From Paenibacillus thalictri (GTDB lineage Bacteria; Bacillota; Bacilli; Paenibacillales; NBRC-103111): a stretch of DNA of 64,000 nt. Position 1 is the first letter of the stretch; each line of letters opens with the position of its first letter. A model generated the notes under the pieces. The model was not told the origin of the DNA. It saw only the letters and a list, made by a program, of their open reading frames with translations, and ran no database searches. Location of the stretch: contig NZ_SIRE01000015.1 in assembly GCF_004307995.1 (NCBI RefSeq), forward strand, positions 186,001 to 250,000, given 5' to 3'. A program made the translations under genes and the position numbers. This document shows positions 54,595 through 63,192 of the stretch, one piece after another.

Positions 54595-55341
54595 TTACTC
54601 TCTCTCCTCATAAGCCATTTGAATTATTGGGACTAGGGATTCCATAGAAGCTATATCCTTAAGTTGAATATCGATTTGATTCTTGTCTCTTTTATCAATC
54701 GGCAAATAGATTTTTATTCCCGATTGAAACTGTTTGAAAATTATGTCCCTCTTCTTCACAGGAACATGAATTAACAATCTATCTTGTACTGTTGATATAG
54801 AAAGAAATTTATAATTTCTGCCCTTACGTTTAAACATAATTCCGTCTGAAATGTAATAGTAAGTGTCAGATATTTGGTCTACATGGTCAAAGATATTTTT
54901 GGCGATCGTTTGTGTAACAGAACTCTTAAATGACGCTATGACTTCGTCTGGAGAATGAAATTTAGACTCTCCTCTCGAAAGCGTTGGGTGCTTAACGGTA
55001 ATTGAAATTTCTCGCGCCGCCAGTTGAATCTCCCTATGTTCATATCCATGCTTAGTTAGGCCTTCTTTCAGTCCATGAACGAAGGTTAGTCCTACCAACA
55101 TGAATCGTGCGTTGTTATCGTCTACCAAACCTGCATATCTTAACAATTGTCCTACAGCTCTATCGTCAACTTTCAATTTTACTTCAACATACAATTGCCT
55201 ACCATTCCGATCTTTAAAGAGCAGATCGCAACGGTAAGATCCAATTCGGAACTCTTGGGAAATAAATTCAAGTTGTTCTTCAATCAGATCAGAATTTGTT
55301 ATTAAAAAATCATGTAGTTGCATTTCTCTCAATCTTTTCAC
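54595..55341 (-). CDS. NucS/DUF91-like PD-(D/E)XK nuclease with DUF5655-like C-terminus
   Basis: 248 residues. The N-terminal half shows the PD-(D/E)XK core: D39 in SYRCDLLF, the E-x-K pair in YVEVKLK (E53, K55) and Q..RY in GQLLRYAG (65-71), as in NucS-type nucleases. The second half (YYYISDGIMFKRKGRNYKFLSIS...LLIHVPVKKR) resembles the DUF5655 module that often follows it. Probably cleaves DNA in repair or defence. Start ambiguous: GTG at 55341, or TTG at 55332 with AAGGTG six bases upstream. Confidence 0.82.
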   Translation of the reverse strand: MKRLREMQLHDFLITNSDLIEEQLEFISQEFRIGSYRCDLLFKDRNGRQLYVEVKLKVDDRAVGQLLRYAGLVDDNNARFMLVGLTFVHGLKEGLTKHGYEHREIQLAAREISITVKHPTLSRGESKFHSPDEVIASFKSSVTQTIAKNIFDHVDQISDTYYYISDGIMFKRKGRNYKFLSISTVQDRLLIHVPVKKRDIIFKQFQSGIKIYLPIDKRDKNQIDIQLKDIASMESLVPIIQMAYEERE

Positions 55342-55624
55342 CTTCTTTACATTTTATTTGTTACTGCTAGTTCATAATGTTCATCAGTCGACAGCGTTAC
55401 AATTTAAATTCTACTGGTTCTTCATAAAACCTCTGAATAATAACAAATAATGCAGTAGTGGTTTAACCATAAAAATAATAACATCAGTACCTTCAAAACG
55501 TCACCAAGACGCGAATGAAGAGTACTGACATAAAATAGTGTTCACTTCTGTATTTGAACTGAGATTGTATCGAACCTCTGTCCAACCTTAACAGTTGTGG
55601 GTTTGTATGGATAAAGGCTCAGAA
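55342..55624. other. AT-rich intergenic region
   Basis: About 280 bases with no credible gene; holds the promoter of the NucS-like gene and leads into a dispersed-repeat copy. Confidence 0.5.
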
Positions 55625-55697
55625 AAGCGAACCGTGGCTTGGGAAATCCACAATTCGCCGCTGCGCGATGTTGAGGATCTTAGGGGAGGTTGCTTGA
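55625..55697 (+). repeat. Dispersed repeat, copy 9
   Basis: AAGCGAACCGTGGCTTGGGA through AATCCACAATTCGCCGCTGC to GGGGAGGTTGCTTGA, one of the best-preserved copies, lacking the TATGGAG head. Confidence 0.75.
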
Positions 55698-55878
55698 TTT
55701 AAACACCTCCCGTAGTTATTTCCCAGCCCTGTTCTCGAGTAATATACGCAAGTAAGACTTCATCATCAAATCAGTAAAACGATGGAAGCCTGTCATCCTA
55801 CCCTGTTCTAGAACATGTCCCCTTTGTTCTGTCTCGTCACAGTTGTGGCCTATCGCCGGGTGAACAAGGAGGACGGCC

Positions 55879-56568
55879 ATGTTTGAATCTTTTACGGTCT
55901 TGGACACTCACCGGCAGTGGTTCGCAGTTGTAACCGGCGATTGCAGCACGGGCAAGACGACGACGATTCGACGATACACCGAAGTGCTCGATCCAGCCAA
56001 GTACAAGGTGCTCTACTTGTCCGATTCGAAGCTGACCCCGCGGCATTTTTACAAAGAGTTACTCGAGCAGCTCGGCTGCGAATCGAAATTTTACCGTGGC
56101 GATGCCAAACGCCAATTGCATCGCGAGATCGAGCTCATGCGTGGCATTTACAGGCTCTCCCCCGTTGTTGTCGTCGACGAGGCGCAACTCTTGGATCGCG
56201 AAATGCTAGAAGAAATACGCTTCCTGCTCAACTTCAAGATGGATGCGCAGAGTCCCATGGCACTCATCTTGGTTGGTCAAAGCGAGCTCTGGGATCGGAT
56301 GAACCTACAGGCTTATGCAGCTATCCGTCAGCGAATCGACCTGCAGTGCAAGCTTCCGCATTACGATCGGGCTCAGACCGGCGATTACATCCGTCGTCAC
56401 ATGACGTTCGCTGGCGCTGAGCATGACATCTTCACCGATGGTGCGATCAATGACATCTACAGCTTCTCAAGTGGTGCCGCCAGACTGATCAACAAAGTTT
56501 GTACACACGCTTTAATCTACGGTTCGCAAAACAAACATCGCATCATCGACGATCATATAATCAAGTGA
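55879..56568 (+). pseudogene. Transposition helper ATPase (ExeA/TniB-like), damaged at both ends
   Basis: 229 residues with Walker A GDCSTGKTT (20-28), Walker B VVVVDEAQLLD (near 95) and a C-terminal AAA lid (FSSGAARLINKVCTHALIYG), the pattern of ATPases that accompany DDE transposases and choose targets. In relatives MFESF is followed by about 35 residues before RQWFAVVTGD; here only about eight remain, so an N-terminal in-frame deletion is likely. At the 3' end a TGA is followed in frame by VIQGELP and another stop, as if an Arg codon had mutated to TGA. No transposase partner nearby. AAGGAGG Shine-Dalgarno is intact. Confidence 0.7.
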
Positions 56569-56747
56569 GTCATCCAGGGAGAATTACCGTGATTCTCTCT
56601 TTCTCTTCGTCACGAGCGGACAGTTTGTCCGTCACCATCAGGACAACTTACGCCGTCAATTGTAAAATGATATAATTATCCATTCCGATATCCTATTAAA
56701 GTATCTCAACACAAACTGTTATTGTATATAGGTATTAGCCTATTAAC

Positions 56748-58886
56748 TCAGCATGTGAATACAATGAACTGCTTGTCGCTCAAAAACTCCACTGTCCTCT
56801 CGACATCCACCATCGCAGACACATGCAATTCTTTCTGCTGCTCCTCGTTTAAATAAAATGAAAACTTCGTCCTATATATCTCTTGGGGAAACGTTACACT
56901 TAACAACTCCTGACTGTTCCATTCCCTTTTTGTAATAGACTCCAGCAATTTTAGAATGCCGTCCTGGCGTCCTACAATCTTAATATGACCCAACCCATTA
57001 GTTGTCACTTGCTCGACTCCCATCACTCTCAACATCCACATCAACGTGTTAGAGATCACGGTACCTGCAAACAATTCGATTAAGGTTTCATTCTTACCGA
57101 TGATAATAACCCTTTGATTTGCCATCACACCAAGTCGAGCATATACTTCACGAATTCCTTTCAATTCCTGCGCCGCGGCATCGTTCAAGTAGGAATACAA
57201 ATGATTCGAACAAAGCACCTCTTGCATTTTCTCGCTAATCATTCGGTGAATCGCTCCTCCAGATCCAAGGAAAACAGGTCTTTTGGCATCTACAGCCGGT
57301 ACCACATAAATCTTATCTTTATTACTATCCACTGATTCAATTGACCAGAGCTTCCCGGCTAGAATGAGGTTATTTCCAACCTCGACAGCAGGCGTTTTAT
57401 CTACAGCACCAATTCTTCGATTCAAATGAAATACTTCATATTCTTCTTGAACGGAGAAAACACTATAGAATTCCCTGCTCCGAAGAATCCGTTCCCCCTC
57501 GAGTCCTACTATAAACTCTTGTGCTCCCGGGACTAACTCGAGATATTCCTTTTTTATCATATGATCTACTAAATCAACGATATGTCCTCTTGGAATCACT
57601 TGAAAAACCGGGTTGCGTAGGATAGAATCCATCAGGTCATCCAGATACAAACCATTTCGCTCACAGCATATAGACAATATTTGATGGAACAATACATCAT
57701 AGGGCTTCGCATAAGCTTGCGGTGGCTCTACCCATTTCTCAAGAAATAACTCCGTTACTGCAACGGCATGAAGTAAGTGACTGGCCTTTGTTGTATATAT
57801 CTGTAATATTTGCGACATACCATCTCTACGACCAGTTCTACCGATTCGCTGCTTAAGTGAGGCAACCGAAAAGGTCGAATCAATTTGAATCACCATATCC
57901 ATACTGCCGATATCAATACCTAATTCAAGCGTCGCCGTACAAACTACGGACTTCGGTCTGTTCGCCGTTTTTAGTATTTCTTCCACATACTCCCGCTCGG
58001 ACTTATCAATAGATGAATGATGAGCAAGATAGTCTCTAGGAGCTCCTTCATGCTCTGCTAAACGGTTTAAGAGTACTGCTGTTTCCTCAACTAATCCTCT
58101 GTCATTAGCGAAAATCATGCTCGAGTACTCTTTTGTAAGATCTCTTATGTCCCGATAAAGCTCCAAAGGTAGTTTACCTTGCTCCTCGTTTGGATAATGG
58201 TGCAAGGCATAGAATATTTCTTTATCTCCATCATCCGATTGTATAACCTTCACTTGATCAGGTCCCTCGGGGGATAACCAATTCGCAATATAACCATCCG
58301 GATCATTCACTGTTGCCGATAAGCCAATAATACGAGTGGGATTTGCCACATACTCTTGAACTCTAAATAACAATGAACGTAGTTGCGCCCCTCTCTCCGT
58401 AGCCAGGAAAACATGGATCTCGTCGATCACTATATACGAGACTTGCTTCCATAATGACTGCAGAAAGGTGGAGCGATTAATAAAGAGACTCTCAAGTGAC
58501 TCTGGTGTTATTTGCAAAATACCTGCGGGTGTATTGATAAACTTCTTTTTGTCATTTCCAGATACGTCCCCATGCCATTTATGAACCGGAACATCAACAT
58601 ACTCACAAAGTCTTTCAATTCGCTCAAATTGATCATTAATCAAAGCTTTTAGCGGAGCTATATACAGTACCCTTAGGTAATCCTGGCCTGATTGCTCAAT
58701 AGCGCTAAGAATCGGCAAAAAAGCCGCTTCGGTCTTTCCTGAAGCGGTTGCAGCTGATAATACCAAATGATCGGTTGTTTCCAATATTAGCGGGATAGCC
58801 ACTTCTTGGATTGGCCGTAGAGCGGGCCACTTAAGATCCCATATTGCTTTTTTTATTTTTGGAGATAGCAATTCAAATGCGGACAT
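56748..58886 (-). CDS. Lhr/BrxHI-like DEAD/DEAH superfamily 2 helicase
   Basis: 712 residues. Walker A SAATASGKTE (about 44-53), motif II DEIH (155-158), motif III SAT (190-192) and motif VI QRIGRTGR (346-353), then a winged-helix and Lhr-type C-terminal region. Short for a classic Lhr (over 1,400 residues), but similar to the helicase called BrxHI in BREX type 2 loci. Third gene of an operon with a TerB-domain protein and a DUF2791 ATPase; starts 14 bases after the ATPase stop, with AAGGAG ten bases before ATG. Probably moves on DNA during anti-phage or stress response; the target is unknown. Confidence 0.88.
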   Translation of the reverse strand: MSAFELLSPKIKKAIWDLKWPALRPIQEVAIPLILETTDHLVLSAATASGKTEAAFLPILSAIEQSGQDYLRVLYIAPLKALINDQFERIERLCEYVDVPVHKWHGDVSGNDKKKFINTPAGILQITPESLESLFINRSTFLQSLWKQVSYIVIDEIHVFLATERGAQLRSLLFRVQEYVANPTRIIGLSATVNDPDGYIANWLSPEGPDQVKVIQSDDGDKEIFYALHHYPNEEQGKLPLELYRDIRDLTKEYSSMIFANDRGLVEETAVLLNRLAEHEGAPRDYLAHHSSIDKSEREYVEEILKTANRPKSVVCTATLELGIDIGSMDMVIQIDSTFSVASLKQRIGRTGRRDGMSQILQIYTTKASHLLHAVAVTELFLEKWVEPPQAYAKPYDVLFHQILSICCERNGLYLDDLMDSILRNPVFQVIPRGHIVDLVDHMIKKEYLELVPGAQEFIVGLEGERILRSREFYSVFSVQEEYEVFHLNRRIGAVDKTPAVEVGNNLILAGKLWSIESVDSNKDKIYVVPAVDAKRPVFLGSGGAIHRMISEKMQEVLCSNHLYSYLNDAAAQELKGIREVYARLGVMANQRVIIIGKNETLIELFAGTVISNTLMWMLRVMGVEQVTTNGLGHIKIVGRQDGILKLLESITKREWNSQELLSVTFPQEIYRTKFSFYLNEEQQKELHVSAMVDVERTVEFLSDKQFIVFTC

Positions 58887-58900
58887 CCTCAGTGCTCTCC

Positions 58901-60223
58901 TTATTGATTAGTCTTTTGAAATCGTTGTAGCACGTTTGTGGCTTGTGCTGATGACTGGTGAAGCGAATCGGAAACCTTTTTAAAAATAGTTGTGCAATCC
59001 ATAGCTGAATTTTGATGTAAGACATTAAGAGCTCCAATAAAATCTCTTACGACTTCTCCAGGAGTAATCATAGCCTCAGCGCCGGGTCTTGAATAGATGG
59101 ATAATAAAAAGCCTTTTAGGTCTTGTTCTGTTATAGTTTCCTGATAGTTATGGTGAGTGGAGTGGATAGAAGTAATTTTTTGAAGCAATACAAACAATTC
59201 CTCTTTCCGAAGTGTCGATAAACGAATAACAGGTTGTGCTAAATCACGAAACTCTGCCGTTTCGAATCGATTAGTTACTAACCGGCGTTTTAAGGCTTCG
59301 TAACTGAATAAACCTCGGCGATCATCTTCAAGAAATTCAGAAGTGCCGGCATATGTGACGTACATATGCTCCGCTTTCCCTTGAGTAATATCGTTAAACA
59401 TACTCAAAATAATTTCGTAGTTCTTTTCTCTAGTTTGAGCATGGCTAATTTTGTATAAATTAATTGCCTCATCAAAATTGATTACAAGTCCTGAGTATCC
59501 TACATGCGTTACAAATTTAGAAAATAACTTTAAGTAGTCGTACCAGTTCTGATCATCAATAATGTCCCTTACGCCAAGGTCATTTCTTGCTTCAGTTCTT
59601 GTTGCGTATTCCCCTCGAAGCCAACGAAGGACACATGTTTGTAGATGACGATTATCTTGAATGTAAGCATCAAAATAACTGCCCAGTATTTTAGCAAAGT
59701 CAAACCCGCCCACTAAATCCTCAAGTTGGGACAGGACACTGCTAATTTTCAACTTCACTGCCGCTACAAACTTTGGATCGTCATAGCTAATATCCGTCAA
59801 ATTGTTCTCTTGCTGAACAGCAAACTGCACATTCGTTATCCATTGTTCTATTATGGTTTGTAATGCTCCCCCGTCTTGCCGCGTTGCTGTAGATAAGTTT
59901 TTCATAAATTCGGAGTAAGTAGCTATAGCCTTACCTTCACCACCATACAAGCGTCTTTCAGGTGTAAAATCTACGTCAGCAACTACAAACTTCTCTTTAA
60001 ACGCAATGTGTCTAACAATCGATAACATGAAGCTCTTACCGCTACCAAAATCCCCGATAAAGAATTTGATAACCGAAGCTCCATCTCTAACCTGAGCTAG
60101 CTCCCTCATGACTTGTTCTGTCTCTTGACGACGACCAACGATGATATGCTCCAGACCTGTTCTTGGCACCACTCCACCTGAAAGAGATTGTAGAATGGCA
60201 TTACTTTCTTTTTTCCTTATCAC
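58901..60223 (-). CDS. DUF2791 P-loop ATPase (BrxD-like)
   Basis: About 440 residues. Walker A GDFGSGKS (60-67 of the longest frame) and Walker B INFDEAI (251-257) fit the BrxD/DUF2791 AAA+ family; VGRRQETEQV precedes the P-loop. BrxD occurs with the BrxHI helicase in BREX type 2, and DUF2791 ATPases are also known beside TerB-domain proteins. The GTG at 60223 is preferred to that at 60232 because AGGAG, overlapping the upstream stop, is eight bases away. Middle gene of the TerB-ATPase-helicase operon, separated by a few bases on each side. Confidence 0.88.
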   Translation of the reverse strand: MIRKKESNAILQSLSGGVVPRTGLEHIIVGRRQETEQVMRELAQVRDGASVIKFFIGDFGSGKSFMLSIVRHIAFKEKFVVADVDFTPERRLYGGEGKAIATYSEFMKNLSTATRQDGGALQTIIEQWITNVQFAVQQENNLTDISYDDPKFVAAVKLKISSVLSQLEDLVGGFDFAKILGSYFDAYIQDNRHLQTCVLRWLRGEYATRTEARNDLGVRDIIDDQNWYDYLKLFSKFVTHVGYSGLVINFDEAINLYKISHAQTREKNYEIILSMFNDITQGKAEHMYVTYAGTSEFLEDDRRGLFSYEALKRRLVTNRFETAEFRDLAQPVIRLSTLRKEELFVLLQKITSIHSTHHNYQETITEQDLKGFLLSIYSRPGAEAMITPGEVVRDFIGALNVLHQNSAMDCTTIFKKVSDSLHQSSAQATNVLQRFQKTNQ

Positions 60224-60234
60224 TCTTACCACTC

Positions 60235-62052
60235 CTAGTTGATTACTTCATCAATAATATCGATAAAATCAACAACGACGATATAGTTGTCTCCATCTTC
60301 CTCTAATAGGACATCACCTAGGTGCTCGACAGCTTTTTCGTTAATTGTATTAATTAGCGTATTAAGCATCATTCCTCGCTTTTTAGCGAAGGCAGTACAA
60401 CTTTCGATCGATTCAATTTCATCAGTGAACATAGTCAGGAATTCGCGTTCATGGTCTGTCAGGTGCATAGCAAATGAAGCAACTTCTTGCGAAGCACCAC
60501 TCCCTAGTGAAGCCAGCGGATTTTCGTTATCAGTTTCGTGTAAAGGCTTGTCCTGCTCAACATTTTGAGTTGAAACCGCAGCTTCTTGGTGGACCAGAGT
60601 CTCCACGTCTTCGACTTGCAGAGCCGATTGAATAGCCTCGCTATCGAGTTTTAATTGAGCAATTAAACCTGTGTTTAATTCAAAAGGTTCTGCATGATTT
60701 GCGGTCAGTTCCGGCGGTATAATAGTTGGATTAGTTCCTAAAGTTGATTTTTGGACTAAGGAGAAGCGCTGTTCCAGTCGTTTTTGTAAAGCTTCAGGGA
60801 TCATTCCTTCATCCACCTTTATCTTCCTCTTAATGCCCTGATTTGCTCTGACCAGATTCTCGACAAATCGAATCAAAGCATTTAATTCATGATGGGTTTG
60901 CGATGTCGGACCGCGGCGTATCACATGTTTAACAGCGGCAGATCTAGTACTTATAATAACTGCGGATCGAAATAAATGGGCCGATTCTGACTTTTGCTTT
61001 GGAAACCAGTGATCGATTAACGTTTTGCCACTGGATTCTAGATAATACAGGTTTGTCTCGTCAAATGCTTTTTTATAAGCTCTAGTGAGCAGTTGGGCAT
61101 GTTCCTCGTTAAACTGATTTGTCCTGTAATAAATAAATTGCTTTTTCCAAAGTCGGAATGGAATCTTAGCAAACATTTCAGCTGCATTAAAACGATCAAA
61201 CGCCTCATACTGTCCCGCATGTGAAGCAGAACGAATGGATGAACGGGAATACCACTCTTCCGCCAGGTCTTTCCTGCCACCTTCGTAAAACAAATCCCCA
61301 ATCCATTCAGGTAAATACGTATTTAATTTGGGATATCTTTCTTGATTCGCTTCATACATCCGTATGAGCAGTGCAACGGATTTATTTGGGTTTGGTTCGA
61401 ACGAATAAGCCATCAATTCATATGTAAATAGGAAAATGTAACTTAAATCGGTATCTGGGTAGTTGCCATTAACAACCTGTTCACGCCAATAGAAGTACCA
61501 TTGTTGTTGATACTTAGACATACTTTCAAAAGTAGGCCAGTAGGTATGAAAAGGTTCGAAGGCAGCACTCTTTACAGTATGATTGCGGTACTTACAGGAT
61601 TGTTCATAAAATCTATCAAAATGACCTGAGTGGGTAATTTCAAATTCTAAACCGCCTCTAGAGTGAATTTGTGCCTTGCGTTTACCACTTAGAATGTCAA
61701 TTGGAAAATCCTTTAAGTTATAACCACCATCAGGCAGGCATCTTTGCTGTGGGTGCTTGTTATTTTCTTTAATTCTAACAGCAGGTTTAGTCATTTTGAT
61801 GTTAACTTCTTCTTTGGTAAAGTTGCTATTTGAATTCTCCAAATTAAACTGACGAACTCGCGAAGGTATAAAAAAAAGCTCGATAAGTGAGATAATCAAT
61901 GGTACATAAGTCCAGAAAAATAAAAGATATAAAATTGCGAGCTTATACCTTCTTAAATAAAAATGGTGAGCACCAAACGAACCGAGAAGAAGACAAAGTA
62001 TAAGGGCTGTAGAAATATTTTTAGGGACTTGGTACATAATTTGCGAGGTCAA
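60235..62052 (-). CDS. TM2 and TerB-N/TerB-C domain protein
   Basis: 605 residues. N-terminal TM2 module (two hydrophobic helices around GSFGAHHFYLRRY, about 10-65) puts the protein at the membrane. A TerB-N-type region follows (about 120-330, with YQQWYFYWREQVVNGNYPDTDLSYIFLF in pieces), then a variable linker and a TerB-C-type C-terminus (about 515-600, EFLTMFTDEIES...AEHLGD-like). TerB modules are linked to tellurite-resistance and phage-defence systems. First gene of the operon with the DUF2791 ATPase and helicase. Start uncertain: TTG at 62052 touches an AGGAG. Confidence 0.82.
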   Translation of the reverse strand: MTSQIMYQVPKNISTALILCLLLGSFGAHHFYLRRYKLAILYLLFFWTYVPLIISLIELFFIPSRVRQFNLENSNSNFTKEEVNIKMTKPAVRIKENNKHPQQRCLPDGGYNLKDFPIDILSGKRKAQIHSRGGLEFEITHSGHFDRFYEQSCKYRNHTVKSAAFEPFHTYWPTFESMSKYQQQWYFYWREQVVNGNYPDTDLSYIFLFTYELMAYSFEPNPNKSVALLIRMYEANQERYPKLNTYLPEWIGDLFYEGGRKDLAEEWYSRSSIRSASHAGQYEAFDRFNAAEMFAKIPFRLWKKQFIYYRTNQFNEEHAQLLTRAYKKAFDETNLYYLESSGKTLIDHWFPKQKSESAHLFRSAVIISTRSAAVKHVIRRGPTSQTHHELNALIRFVENLVRANQGIKRKIKVDEGMIPEALQKRLEQRFSLVQKSTLGTNPTIIPPELTANHAEPFELNTGLIAQLKLDSEAIQSALQVEDVETLVHQEAAVSTQNVEQDKPLHETDNENPLASLGSGASQEVASFAMHLTDHEREFLTMFTDEIESIESCTAFAKKRGMMLNTLINTINEKAVEHLGDVLLEEDGDNYIVVVDFIDIIDEVIN

Positions 62053-62233
62053 CTCCTATGTGTAATTAGCACTATTATATCATCCTCTTAATAGTAAGTG
62101 TCGGTTTATATAGAAAAAAATGGAGAATAACTAGTGTGGCCTCTAACTATTATAGGGACAATAGCAACCTCACAACCGGAGTTTCCCATATCTTTCATCG
62201 CCATCTTTTTTATTATTTCTTCGTTATTTCACC

Positions 62234-62280
62234 AATTAAAAAGCCAAAGGAAAAGTTCCATTGGCTTTTTAATTTTTTGT
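62234..62280 (-). terminator. Strong hairpin terminator
   Basis: Perfect arms AATTAAAAAGCCAA (62234-62247) / TTGGCTTTTTAATT (62261-62274). Its right arm overlaps the stop of the truncated ORF at 62269-62406. Confidence 0.7.
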
Positions 62281-62406
62281 CACACGTGTTCTTTTGAATT
62301 CCAAGAACTCTAATATTTCGTGTTTTGTACGGGGATCAAGAATTCGAAACTTTTGCGGTAATTCGCATTCTGCGGCTTTATCAATCCCATTAAGAAATTG
62401 GCCCAT
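62269..62406 (-). pseudogene. C-terminal fragment of an unknown gene cut by an IS relic
   Basis: Minus-strand frame reads (LDWLI)MGQFLNGIDKAAECELPQKFRILDPRTKHEILEF (given in parts: MGQFLNGIDK, ELPQKFRILD, KHEILEFLEFKR) to TAA. The frame continues left of the ATG until it meets the IS inverted repeat at 62421, so the 5' part was removed by that insertion. Confidence 0.5.
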
Positions 62407-62420
62407 GATAAGCCAATCTA

Positions 62421-62731
62421 GAGCGTGTCTTCAAACTTAATTTAACCATAACAAAATAGAGGCCAGTGATAAAAAGCCCACAAATGTACAGGTAAGTTTA
62501 TCGTAACGAGTGCCAGCCTGCGATAATGTTTGAGTTTGTTGAATAAACATTCCACGAGATGGCGTTTTTTGTAGAGCCACCAATCACACTTTCGCTGGAT
62601 TTTGCGATGTTTTCGACTAGGAATGACGGCGATCGCTTGGTGCTCCTTAATCAGTTCGAGAATGTTGTTCATGTCATAACCTCGATCGGCAATGACAGTC
62701 TTACCGTTTTTTATAGTTTGAAGACACGCTC
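62421..62731 (-). mobile_element. Internally deleted IS5-family (IS427-group-like) element with both inverted repeats
   Basis: Inverted repeats GAGCGTGTCTTCAAAC (62421-62436) and GTTTGAAGACACGCTC (62716-62731) bound 311 bases, flanked by TA on each side as a target duplication. Inside, the minus strand codes the C-terminus of an IS5-type transposase: KTVIADRGYD, AVIPSRKHRKIQ, RHLVECLFNKLKHYRR, then a frameshift to RYDKLTCTFVGFLSL. The N-terminal two thirds are missing, so it is a non-autonomous, MITE-like derivative. Confidence 0.75.
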
Positions 62732-62888
62732 TAAATCGATTTCAAAATTTTTCTTTATTTCATAAAGCATATCAAATGGAGGCTTTGCTTTGGAAAATTG
62801 AATTTGGGTCATGTTATTGACTTTTCAAATATGCTTAATTCTTTCGCCAACACTATTCACTCTAAATTCTCCCCTTATTCTAAGGAAT

Positions 62889-62925
62889 ATACAAAAAAAG
62901 TCCCCCATGGGGACTTTTTTTGTAT
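62889..62925. terminator. Perfect 17-bp bidirectional hairpin
   Basis: ATACAAAAAAAGTCCCC / GGGGACTTTTTTTGTAT around a CAT loop, with T runs in both directions. Lies between the IS relic and the tmRNA end, and is a plausible tmRNA terminator. Confidence 0.7.
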
Positions 62926-62989
62926 AGCACCTTCGGCAAAGTTATGCTTTAACTCTCAAGCTCCTTTTCGTTTTTGTGGATTTAGCATA

Positions 62990-63175
62990 TGGAGACGAGG
63001 GGAGTCGAACCCCTGTCTGAAGATAACGCCACATAAGATTCTACGGGTGTAGTCACAGTTTTGATGTCACCCGAGCGTCGCCCCGTAACCGACTACGCGT
63101 TGGGTCAGCCTGATTGTCTTCCTACGTCCGACCCCAAGCGGAGACCAAACGTCGTATCCCAGTCACATGGGTGAT
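62990..63175 (-). ncRNA. ssrA: tmRNA 3' half (truncated ssrA)
   Basis: Read on the minus strand the sequence ends ACAGGGGTTCGACTCCCCTC-GTCTCCA, the tRNA-like T arm and acceptor strand of tmRNA, preceded by GGGTGACATCAAAACTGTGAC, CGTAGAATCTTATGTGGCG and GGAAGACAATCAGGCTGACC, typical of the last pseudoknots. The CCA is not encoded beyond the final A. Upstream of about 63175 tmRNA similarity stops and a Doc toxin gene begins, so the 5' half with the tag-coding region is missing within the 825 bases left of the window. This is either an ssrA gene split by an insertion or an attachment-site duplicate left by an integrative element. Confidence 0.8.
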
Positions 63176-63192
63176 GCAATGTAGATCTTGAA

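Noticed and set aside
56748..60232. A complete BREX type 2 locus
   Set aside because: Only the BrxD-like ATPase and BrxHI-like helicase are present; no methylase PglX, PglZ phosphatase, PglW or PglY is in the window.
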